NCBI RefSeq assembly: GCF_017874625.1
Contig: NZ_JAGIKZ010000001.1
Location: 62,001-126,000 of the forward strand
Direction of reading: 5' to 3'
Length of the DNA stretch: 64,000 bases
Source of the DNA: Cytobacillus eiseniae
Lineage (GTDB): Bacteria > Bacillota > Bacilli > Bacillales > Cytobacillaceae
This document shows, one piece after another, positions 27,532-34,864 of the stretch; position 1 is the stretch's first letter; every line of letters starts with the position of its first letter. The notes below the pieces were generated by a model. The model saw only the letters and a program-made list of their open reading frames with translations, ran no database searches and was not told where the DNA came from. The position numbers and the translations under genes were made by a program.

Positions 27532-28083
27532 ATGGATGTAGCTGTACTAGTACTTGATATTCAAAAGGGGTTTATTAGTGATAATGCTCGAATGCCAGTA
27601 GCGAAACATCAAATTAAACCAATGTTAGAAAAAATAAATAAAATTGTAGAAAAAGCTGACAGTCGAGGAGTCCCTGTTGTATATATAGGCAATGAATATG
27701 AACCTACACAATTTATTGCAAACTTCTTAACAAAAAAATCAGCAATAAAAGGAAGCGAAGGCGCTGAATTAGATGAGCGGTTACTAAGAGTGAATGAGGT
27801 TTACTTTTCTAAAAACAAATCAAATGCATTAAGTAATTCAAACCTCGTTTCATATTTAACGGCCAACAAAATGAATCATATAGTTATTGTTGGTTTATTT
27901 GCAGAAGCTTGTGTGGCTGCAACTGCACTTGACTCCATACGTAGGAACTTCAATGTAACAATAGTAAGAGATGCAGTAGGAAGTTCAAATGATTCAAAGA
28001 GAGAGAAGTCTTTAAGATATTTAAATTCTAAAGGCATTGATATAATCGATGCTTCCCAATTAATCGAGTCGTTCTTTAACTAA
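27532..28083 (+). CDS. Isochorismatase-family cysteine hydrolase
   Basis: 183 residues. The Asp of VLVLDIQKGF (Asp9), a Lys in FSKNKSNAL (about 93) and Cys in GLFAEACVAATA (about 126) give the D-K-C triad of the family. Members hydrolyse nicotinamide, isochorismate, N-carbamoyl compounds or oxamate; substrate here is undetermined. The start ATG 27532 lies after GGAGGG at slightly long spacing. Confidence 0.85.
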   Translation: MDVAVLVLDIQKGFISDNARMPVAKHQIKPMLEKINKIVEKADSRGVPVVYIGNEYEPTQFIANFLTKKSAIKGSEGAELDERLLRVNEVYFSKNKSNALSNSNLVSYLTANKMNHIVIVGLFAEACVAATALDSIRRNFNVTIVRDAVGSSNDSKREKSLRYLNSKGIDIIDASQLIESFFN

Positions 28084-28103
28084 TAATGTAATAATTGAAT
28101 CAG

Positions 28104-28134
28104 AAAGTGTGGTTATAGAACCATGCTTTTTGTT
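28104..28134 (+). terminator. Terminator after the isochorismatase-family gene
   Basis: An 11-bp stem AAAGTGTGGTT/AACCATGCTTT with two G-U pairs and a 4-nt loop, then TTTTTGTTT. Confidence 0.65.
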
Positions 28135-28331
28135 TATAATAGATTTGCAATTAGGTTGGAATTTTCAATGCTTAAGTAAAAAATGATATCAAACTGCTGA
28201 ATCTTGCTATCATTTTATCCATTAGATTTGTGAAACTGAAACTGGATATTAAATCTACTATGTAGGATATGCATCATATTATTTGCTAAAATAGTAAAGG
28301 AATGAATTTTTAGATATGAGAGGAAAAAATA

Positions 28332-29270
28332 GTGAGAAAACGTTATGAAAATTTGGATGGTGTGGTGAACGACCAATCATTTAAGGCAATGTCTCAGTGG
28401 CAAAAGGAACGTCGGTCAAAAGTTAAGGATTTAACTATTCAGATTCCGCAGGCTGAAGTGAAGGAAATAGCGGCGCTTCAACAAAATCATGAGAAGGCAA
28501 CTATTACTTGGATCGGTCATTCTACTTTTTTAATCCAGTTAGATGGGCTAAATATACTAACAGATCCGGTTTGGGCGAAGTGGCAGGGCACTGAAAAGCG
28601 ACTAACAAAACCAGGGATTGAAATAGACGATCTTCCAGAAATTGATATTGTTGTCATATCTCATGGCCATTACGATCATTTAGATTTTGGTTCAATTCGC
28701 CGTTTAAAAGGAAATCCAATCTTTTATGTTCCTGATGGATTAAAAAAAACTTTTATAAAGAGAGGTTATAACAAAACGTTTGAGGCCAATTGGTGGGAAA
28801 CATTTGAAATTCAAAATCTTAGAATTACCTTTGTCCCTGCCCAGCATTGGACACGACGCACTTTGTTTGATACGAATTCTTCACATTGGGGAGGATGGAT
28901 GCTAGAGGATATTCCTTCTGAACAATCAATCTATTTTGTTGGTGATACAGGCTATTTTCGCGGGTTTAAGGAAATTGCTAAAAAGTTTAATAAAATAAAT
29001 TTTGTGTTAATGCCAATCGGAGCATACGAGCCAGAGTGGTTTATGAAGATTTCCCATATCAATCCTGAAGATGCGGTTAAAGCTTTCATAGAGTTGAAAG
29101 CCACATCATTCATCCCGATGCATTACGGTGCATATCGTCTAGCTGATGATACTGGACCAGAAGCGCTTGAGCGATTGTATCGTGAGTGGGAACACCTTCA
29201 ACTAAATAAAGAGCAGTTATGTGTAATTAATATTGGAGGCACCTTATGGTTAAGTGCGGATAAAGGGTAG
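28332..29270 (+). CDS. Metallo-beta-lactamase-fold hydrolase, NAPE-PLD/UlaG-like
   Basis: 312 residues. TWIGHSTFLIQLDGLNILTD, metal motif HGHYDHLD near 112-119, PAQHWTRRT near 175-183 with SHWGGW, VGDTGYFRGF and MHYGAY are those of the COG2220 group, which includes bacterial NAPE-PLD-like phosphodiesterases. Binds two metals; cytoplasmic. The physiological substrate is unknown. Start GTG 28332 behind GAGAGGA. Confidence 0.87.
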   Translation: MRKRYENLDGVVNDQSFKAMSQWQKERRSKVKDLTIQIPQAEVKEIAALQQNHEKATITWIGHSTFLIQLDGLNILTDPVWAKWQGTEKRLTKPGIEIDDLPEIDIVVISHGHYDHLDFGSIRRLKGNPIFYVPDGLKKTFIKRGYNKTFEANWWETFEIQNLRITFVPAQHWTRRTLFDTNSSHWGGWMLEDIPSEQSIYFVGDTGYFRGFKEIAKKFNKINFVLMPIGAYEPEWFMKISHINPEDAVKAFIELKATSFIPMHYGAYRLADDTGPEALERLYREWEHLQLNKEQLCVINIGGTLWLSADKG

Positions 29271-29370
29271 GAATATAGATAAGTTCTATAAATGGGAGAT
29301 AACCGTACACATTATCATAATCACATGAAAAATTTTACTAGAGATTAAATACATATGGAAAATAAATAGA

Positions 29371-29419
29371 AACCAATATTCAGAGGCAGGATTAAGCCAT
29401 TTGAATATTGGTTTTTTCT
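29371..29419 (+). terminator. Terminator downstream of the MBL-fold gene
   Basis: AAACCAATATTCA pairs with TTGAATATTGGTTTTTT, 12-13 bp, ending in six T. It lies in the 530-bp gap 29271-29800. Confidence 0.85.
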
Positions 29420-29446
29420 TGTAATTTGATTTATTTTTACTAAAGA

Positions 29447-29500
29447 CGCTTTTCTAAAAGTTTATTGCTTTTGAAACAAATATTTAATGTGAAAAAACCT
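29447..29500 (+). repeat. Left-end fragment of a MITE-like dispersed repeat
   Basis: CTTTTCTAAAAG, TTTATTGC and TTTTGAAACAAAT closely match the left end of the element at 52148 (TTTTCTAAAAG, ATTGTTGC, TTTTGAATCAAAT), and ACCAATT recurs further on. The internal and right parts are missing. The remainder of the gap to 29800 shows no further element. Confidence 0.55.
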
Positions 29501-29800
29501 TACCAATTGTCCTGAAGGAATTGAAAATGCGGTTAATATTATGTACAGTTAATAGAGTAGATTTGTAGCGAAATTTTAATAGTTTTGTAATATATTAAAG
29601 AAATATGACAACTTTTATTTGATTAGTTACGTCTAATTTATGACATCAAAAAATCAATGAATATATAAAACATCCAGAAAATAAAAAGGAGTGATAATAA
29701 CTCGTTTTTTTAAATAAATATAATCCTGATTGACAGTGGGAATTTCATTATTATGTATTTTTACATCTTAGATCAACAAGAAATGGAAAGGTGAAGTCAC

Positions 29801-30823
29801 GTGGAAAGAACAAGGGTTGGGAGAAAAAGAAAATTAATAAAGACAAAGGAAAAAGTAATGATTTCAGTTTTAGTATGTATCATTTTAGCAGCAGTTATCT
29901 TACAACCGGGAAGCAACAACGAAGCATTGGCCGTATCTAATTTCAAACAACCAATTAAAATGATGTATTCCTTTATGTCGCAAAGCCATTTGGACCAAGA
30001 GAATGAAATGAACGGCTCTATTTATCATTATTTTCGCTCACTTCAAATAAAGAAAAAAGAGGAAGTAAGTAAAAACGGCATTGACACGAAAGAAGAAGTT
30101 AAATCAGACAAAGAAATAGAAGCTGAATTTGAAGTTATTAACAATGAAAAAGACAAGAATAATCAAACGGATATAGAGAATGCTGACACTGATGATTCGA
30201 AACAAGAGCAAACAGATCAAAATGTAAACCTCAATAAAGTATATCTAACCTTTGACGATGGACCTTCCGCGTATACGACGAGTATTTTAGAAACGCTACA
30301 ATCATTTGGGATGAAAGCAACATTTTTTATGCTTGAACCAAATATGAAGAAGTATCCCGATGAACTTAATCAAATTATTAATGAGGGGCATATACCAGCA
30401 CTACACGGCGTAACCCATGAAGTTTCCAAAATTTATCAATCAGAACAAACAGTTGTTGATGAGATGAGACAGGGACAAGAAACGTTATTAGACTTAACAG
30501 GAACATTCACATCTTTAATTCGTACACCATATGGATCTGCTCCATATATGAAACCATCTTATAAAGAAGCAGTACAATCTGCTGGCTTCCAATTATGGGA
30601 TTGGACTATTGATAGTCAAGATTGGAAATTTAAAAACGGTGAATATGTTGAACAAGTTATTCAACAGATGGAGAACTATCGATATAAGAGCAGCCCGATT
30701 GTCATCTTACTCCATGATCGCAAATCAACTGCTGAACATTTACCAACTCTTATGAAGTATTTACAATCAAAGGGCTACGAAATGGAAGTATTAAGTGAAA
30801 AGCTATCCGCATATAATTTTTAA
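29801..30823 (+). CDS. Polysaccharide deacetylase (NodB domain), membrane-anchored
   Basis: 340 residues. One N-terminal membrane segment (about 19-37), a charged low-complexity linker (about 75-148) and a C-terminal NodB domain. Motifs: TFDDGPS near 152-158, HGVTHE near 201-206 (the metal His pair), RTPYGS near 244-249, DWTIDSQDW near 269-277 and ILLHD near 305-309. Expected to remove acetyl groups from peptidoglycan or another cell-envelope glycan outside the membrane. Start GTG 29801. Confidence 0.9.
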   Translation: MERTRVGRKRKLIKTKEKVMISVLVCIILAAVILQPGSNNEALAVSNFKQPIKMMYSFMSQSHLDQENEMNGSIYHYFRSLQIKKKEEVSKNGIDTKEEVKSDKEIEAEFEVINNEKDKNNQTDIENADTDDSKQEQTDQNVNLNKVYLTFDDGPSAYTTSILETLQSFGMKATFFMLEPNMKKYPDELNQIINEGHIPALHGVTHEVSKIYQSEQTVVDEMRQGQETLLDLTGTFTSLIRTPYGSAPYMKPSYKEAVQSAGFQLWDWTIDSQDWKFKNGEYVEQVIQQMENYRYKSSPIVILLHDRKSTAEHLPTLMKYLQSKGYEMEVLSEKLSAYNF

Positions 30824-30835
30824 TTTAACCATCCT

Positions 30836-30863
30836 ACGGCATCCATTGGAGATGTCGTTTTTT
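30836..30863 (+). terminator. Terminator after the deacetylase gene
   Basis: ACGGCATC pairs with GATGTCGT over a 7-nt loop followed by TTTTT. Confidence 0.7.
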
Positions 30864-30869
30864 CTTTAT

Positions 30870-30901
30870 AAACAAAAGACCGCAATAGTCCTTATTGCGG
30901 T
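30870..30901 (-). terminator. Terminator of the minus-strand MFS gene
   Basis: ACCGCAATA at 30879-30887 and TATTGCGGT at 30893-30901 pair; on the minus strand this is followed by TCTTTTGTTT. The hairpin touches the stop codon of the transporter. Confidence 0.75.
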
Positions 30902-32157
30902 TACTTCTTATCTGGTTTTATGGCTTTAAATGTAGCAATTGCTGCAACTAGAGCAAGGATACTCAAAATATAAAACAATGATTTTTCTGCATGTTTCATG
31001 AGTACTGCAATGGCTGGAGGGCCTGCAGCTACTCCGACAAATCTCATAGAACTATAAATAGAAGTAATCGTTCCTCGTTCCTGCCTATCAATTCCTTCTG
31101 TAATTAATGTATCAAGGCATGGCAGAGCAGAGCCGATGCCAATCCCTCCAAAAAGAAAGAGGATAATCATGAACCACAAACTATCAGAAAAACTAAGGAC
31201 GGCAATTGATATAGCGGTAAGAGTGGATCCGCCAAAAATAAGCCATTTCATTAAAATTTTATTTTCCTTAATTAATTTACCAGTAATAAAAGAAGATGTA
31301 CATAAAGCACCAAGTGGGATAGCAAGGAAAAATCCCTTTTTTACATTTTTTATATCGTATATTTTTTCTAGTGTATCTGATAAATAAAATAATACACCAA
31401 ATAGGACAAACATTAAGATAGCGCCAATAATAAATATAGCATATAGCCATCTTCCGTTATTCTTAAATGTTTCTTTAATATTGGCAAAAAACTGTTTAAA
31501 TGGAACTGGTTCGAACTCCATATTTTTAGTTTTAACAAGAAAGATCATAAGTATAATGGATAGTAAACAAAAAACTGGAAATGAAAAAAAAGGAAGAAAC
31601 CAAATAAATCCAGCTAATAAAGAGCCAAGAATCGGACTTAACACTTTTCCAAAAGTATTCGATGTTTCAATAATCCCGAGAGATGTACTCATTTCATCGT
31701 CGTTTTTAAACATATCTCCAACTAAAGGCATGACAATAGGAGAGGCGCCCGCTGCCCCAATTCCTTGTATTGCTCGTCCAACTAAAATTAGCCAATAAGC
31801 ATCATTCATTTTCCAAGCAGCCCAACCAGAAATAAGTCCGCCTATCCCTGCGATTATCAAACTTGGGATAATTACTTTTTTCCTCCCGATATGATCAGAA
31901 AGGATACCAGCAATAGGGATAAGTATGATAGCAACAATTGAATACACCGTTAAGATCATGCTTGTTTGAAAAGAGGAGATGTTTAATTGTTTCTCCATTG
32001 CAGGTAAGACAGGAATAAGCATTGAGTTTCCAAGTGTCATTACAAGCGGGATTGAAGCAAGAGCTAGGATTGCCCACTTATTATTTGACGTATCTCCTCC
32101 ATTCTTCCCGCTTTTTGAATCCTTTTCGTTGCTCTGCAGCTTTTCAACATGCTCCAT
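30901..32157 (-). CDS. MFS drug:H+ antiporter (DHA1-like)
   Basis: 418 residues with twelve predicted membrane helices. GILSDHIGRKK between helices 2 and 3 and GRAIQGIGAAGASP in helix 5 (motif C-like) mark a 12-helix drug antiporter. A charged N-terminal tail precedes helix 1. Substrate unknown. Start ATG at 32157 behind AAGGAAGG on the minus strand. Monocistronic and convergent with the deacetylase gene. Confidence 0.87.
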   Translation of the reverse strand: MEHVEKLQSNEKDSKSGKNGGDTSNNKWAILALASIPLVMTLGNSMLIPVLPAMEKQLNISSFQTSMILTVYSIVAIILIPIAGILSDHIGRKKVIIPSLIIAGIGGLISGWAAWKMNDAYWLILVGRAIQGIGAAGASPIVMPLVGDMFKNDDEMSTSLGIIETSNTFGKVLSPILGSLLAGFIWFLPFFSFPVFCLLSIILMIFLVKTKNMEFEPVPFKQFFANIKETFKNNGRWLYAIFIIGAILMFVLFGVLFYLSDTLEKIYDIKNVKKGFFLAIPLGALCTSSFITGKLIKENKILMKWLIFGGSTLTAISIAVLSFSDSLWFMIILFLFGGIGIGSALPCLDTLITEGIDRQERGTITSIYSSMRFVGVAAGPPAIAVLMKHAEKSLFYILSILALVAAIATFKAIKPDKK

Positions 32158-32321
32158 TTGCTAATCCTTCCTTAAACGTAATCAATCATATTTAATATTT
32201 GTTACTTTCCAAAAAATAAAGGCCACATTTTATGGAAATTTTTAAAAGTAAAATAAATAATTAGCTTTGAACGTAATAAAAGGATAATATATAGAGAATA
32301 ATGGAAAAATGAGGTGGTTAG

Positions 32322-32960
32322 GTGGAGAGAAAATTGCTCTCACTAAACATTGGTAGGGCGAATTTGCATGTTTGGAAAGGAAAAACGGAAAATTCAGCCA
32401 TTGGAAAAAAGGGAATAGAAGAGGCCGTTTTGAAGAAAAATGGATTTATAGGAGATTATGTTGCAAATCGCGAATTTCATGGCGGACCAGAAAGGGCAGT
32501 ATGCCTCTATCCGTATGAACATTATTTGCTGTGGGAAAAGGAATACAATCAGACATTTCGCATGCCAGCTTTTGGCGAAAATATTTGTGTGGAAAACATG
32601 TTAGAAAAGGATGTTTATATCGGTGATACCTTTTCATTTGGTGATGCGATCATCCAAGTTTCCCAAGGTCGGATCCCATGTTCTACAATTTCAAAGCATA
32701 ATAGGATAGATTCATTGCTTGGGAGAATCGTTGAAACAGGTTTTACGGGTTATTTCTTCAGAGTTCTCCAAGAAGGCGAAGTAACTGATAAATCTAATCT
32801 TACCTTAATTGATCGGAAACAAGAAAATTTTTCCGTTTTAAATGGCAATATGTTGATGTTCCATGATCGGAAAAATAAAAAGGCAATTGAAGAGTTCTTA
32901 CAAATAGAGGAGCTTGCCATAGTATGGAGAGAGAAATTGTTAAGGATGTTAGAAGGATAA
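32322..32960 (+). CDS. MOSC-domain protein (YiiM-like)
   Basis: 212 residues. The MOSC core includes GDYVANREFHGGPERAVCLY, FGENICVENM, GDTFSFGDAIIQVSQGRIPC and FRVLQEGEV. The Cys in GRIPC (about 130) corresponds to the conserved MOSC cysteine. YiiM-type proteins reduce N-hydroxylated purines with molybdenum cofactor. It is the only Moco-linked gene near the molybdoenzyme cluster, but lies outside that operon. Start GTG 32322 with GAGGTGG upstream. Confidence 0.88.
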   Translation: MERKLLSLNIGRANLHVWKGKTENSAIGKKGIEEAVLKKNGFIGDYVANREFHGGPERAVCLYPYEHYLLWEKEYNQTFRMPAFGENICVENMLEKDVYIGDTFSFGDAIIQVSQGRIPCSTISKHNRIDSLLGRIVETGFTGYFFRVLQEGEVTDKSNLTLIDRKQENFSVLNGNMLMFHDRKNKKAIEEFLQIEELAIVWREKLLRMLEG

Positions 32961-33020
32961 TAACTATTACTTGTGCTAGTAACATTGCTTAAATCCATTT
33001 TTATTATGAAGAGAAATGAA

Positions 33021-33230
33021 CTAACCCCCAAAAAAAACAAAAGAACCATCACTAAGGTCTTTAGACAGTGAACGGTTCTTTTGTTTTTTTTGGTCCAGTA
33101 GATCTTTTTTTGTTTTTGTTTTTCTTGTACGCATATCAGCAAATGCAAATGGGCTTCGATTTTCTTCTGGATTTCTTTTCCCTTCCCGTTTTAATTTTTC
33201 GCGAATTTTCTTAGCTTTTGATTTAGCCAT
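33021..33230 (-). CDS. Small basic protein of unknown function
   Basis: 69 residues, beginning MAKSKAKKIREKLKREGKR and rich in Lys/Arg, with an ADMRTRKTKTKKD centre. ATG 33230 follows AAGGAG on the minus strand. The last ~20 codons lie within a 20-bp perfect DNA hairpin (33028-33093). Small basic proteins of this type are common in Bacillus; nucleic-acid binding is only a guess. The membrane gene at 33247-33600 lies just upstream on the same strand. Confidence 0.7.
   Translation of the reverse strand: MAKSKAKKIREKLKREGKRNPEENRSPFAFADMRTRKTKTKKDLLDQKKQKNRSLSKDLSDGSFVFFGG
33028..33093. terminator. Very stable hairpin overlapping the 3' end of a CDS
   Basis: 33028-33047 and 33074-33093 are perfect 20-bp inverted copies (CC, eight A, CAAAAGAACC on the left), with an inner CACT/AGTG pair. 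On the + strand the right arm provides TTTTGTTTTTTTT, so it can end the MOSC transcript; on the minus strand it lies inside the small basic gene before its stop at 33021. Confidence 0.75.
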
Positions 33231-33246
33231 GATCAAACACTCCTTC

Positions 33247-33600
33247 TTAATGCAAATTAGATAAAACTACCTCTGTTGGGGGAATTACATTTGTAATTAA
33301 TAATACTAGGAAAATAAGTCCGACAACAAGAAAAGAGATCGAAGCAAATACAACATAGTTAAGTCGTAAAGAAAATTCCTCTCTCTTTTGGATCATTCCA
33401 GTCATCGCACTTGTTTGGCTGTCAATATGTCTAGTCATTGCTCCGCCGCTGCTTGAAAACCAGACAGTAATTGTCGAAAATACAATCCCTGTAAAAAACA
33501 TGAGTTCTATGAAACGGACAGAAAATAATTTGGAAAGAATGACAGTCAGTCCTATTTCTATGATCAATGTAACACCAAATTTTACGATGTTTTTCTTCAT
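33247..33600 (-). CDS. Small membrane protein of unknown function
   Basis: 117 residues with three hydrophobic segments (about 5-25, 31-50 and 83-108) and a middle soluble part (SSGGAMTRHIDSQTSAMTGM). No family recognised. Start ATG 33600 behind GAGGTGAT. The small basic protein gene follows 16 nt downstream on the same strand. Confidence 0.7.
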   Translation of the reverse strand: MKKNIVKFGVTLIIEIGLTVILSKLFSVRFIELMFFTGIVFSTITVWFSSSGGAMTRHIDSQTSAMTGMIQKREEFSLRLNYVVFASISFLVVGLIFLVLLITNVIPPTEVVLSNLH

Positions 33601-33680
33601 TTTATCACCTCTTCAAATAAGGATACGAATGAGAAGTTAAAATGTTTCAAATTGTCATAAAAAGGTGATGTATTAAATAT

Positions 33681-33746
33681 AAGGGAATTTCCCCACGAAG
33701 ATAAGGAAGTTCCCCGATACATTAAATGATCCTAATCTTCTACAAT
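33681..33746 (+). promoter_or_regulatory. Promoter with two tandem palindromic sites upstream of the molybdoenzyme operon
   Basis: AAGGGAATTTCCCC at 33681-33694 and AAGGAAGTTCCCC at 33703-33715 are similar palindromes centred about 21 bp, or two helical turns, apart. They end just before a possible -35 TACATT (33718-33723) and -10 TACAAT (33741-33746) with 17-bp spacing, so the sites would be centred near -44 and -65. That is where a response-regulator activator would bind; the NreC-like regulator encoded downstream is the natural candidate. Inferred only. Confidence 0.5.
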
Positions 33747-33781
33747 AAAGATAAGTTAAAAGTGTTGAGGAGGAATATGAA

Positions 33782-34864
33782 ATGCAGGCAAAAGCTGCTG
33801 TTAACGAAAAGCCCGTTCATTCTATTAATAATGCATTTGCTTCGAAGTTTGCTAAATCTATGTTTCTATCTGTCTGTGGACTGTTTATTCTAAGTTTCAT
33901 TGGTACAAGAATGTTCACACATGTCGACTTGAATTTATACGGCTATATGGTTGGAACAATCGTCTTTCTTGGTGGATTCTTCTACCGCTTTATTGCATGG
34001 GGAGAAAGACCACCGACAAAAATAATGATCAAAAAAGGCATAAAGCTATTATTTAGAAAATCTACCCCACAAACAACTGTAGAACATTTAGCTACATACC
34101 GTTTTATCTGGAATAGGGGAATTTACCGATGGACACAGCATTTACTTATTGGTTGGGGATGCATCCTTGCATGCTGTGTAACCTTCCCGCTCGTATTCGG
34201 CTGGATGTACTTCACAATGGATGATAATGGAATGTATAATATTATCCTTTTTGGTTTGCAAATCATGACAGTACCAGCTAATGGAATTATTGCAAACCTT
34301 TCTTATAACGCACTAAATATTACTGCTGTAATGGTAATTGCAGGAGTATGTATGGTACTTTATCGTCGCTTTAAAAATATGCAAGCAAGAGCAGAACAGA
34401 AATTCATGTACGATTTCTTGCCATTAATTATGTTGCTATTAGTTAGTATTACTGGATTAGCTTTAACATTCTTGAATATGTTCATGGATGGGGAAGGCCA
34501 GCCAGCTATGTCATTAATCCATCAATGGACAGTAATAATCACATTGATTTATCTCCCATTCGGCAAGCTAGCTCATATCCCATTCCGTCCGATGAGTGTT
34601 TTTGCAAAGAACTATCGTGAACATTACGGAGAGCAATCAATGAAAAAATGTAAAGTATGTGAAACTGAATTCGTATCAACAGAACAATCAAATGATGTTG
34701 TTGATGTTCTTCATGTAAATGATATTCAATTTGAAATGGAAGAAGGATTTCACCTTGCTGAATTATGTCTTCCATGTCGAAGAAAATACCGGATTGCACA
34801 ATTTTCCGGCTTCCCTACCCATGAGGTAAAAGTGAAGGAGGCAAACCAGAATGCAAAGGGATAA
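33782..34864 (+). CDS. NarI/HdrE-like membrane cytochrome b with Cys-rich tail
   Basis: 360 residues with six or so membrane helices up to about residue 275. Histidines at helix positions (RWTQHLLIGWG near 118-128 and LIHQWTVIITLIYLPFGKLA followed by HIPFRP near 245-270) resemble the NarI/HdrE quinol-oxidising dihaem cytochrome b. The soluble C-terminus has CKVC near 289-292 and CLPC near 327-330, a zinc-ribbon or redox-type pair not found in NarI. It probably passes electrons from menaquinol to the molybdoenzyme. Start ATG 33782 behind GAGGAGG; its end overlaps the next gene by 14 nt. Confidence 0.75.
   Translation: MQAKAAVNEKPVHSINNAFASKFAKSMFLSVCGLFILSFIGTRMFTHVDLNLYGYMVGTIVFLGGFFYRFIAWGERPPTKIMIKKGIKLLFRKSTPQTTVEHLATYRFIWNRGIYRWTQHLLIGWGCILACCVTFPLVFGWMYFTMDDNGMYNIILFGLQIMTVPANGIIANLSYNALNITAVMVIAGVCMVLYRRFKNMQARAEQKFMYDFLPLIMLLLVSITGLALTFLNMFMDGEGQPAMSLIHQWTVIITLIYLPFGKLAHIPFRPMSVFAKNYREHYGEQSMKKCKVCETEFVSTEQSNDVVDVLHVNDIQFEMEEGFHLAELCLPCRRKYRIAQFSGFPTHEVKVKEANQNAKG

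Noticed and set aside
32750-33148. 132-codon minus-strand ORF across the MOSC gene end
   Set aside because: It is antisense to the MOSC gene and to the small basic gene in another frame, with no ribosome site.
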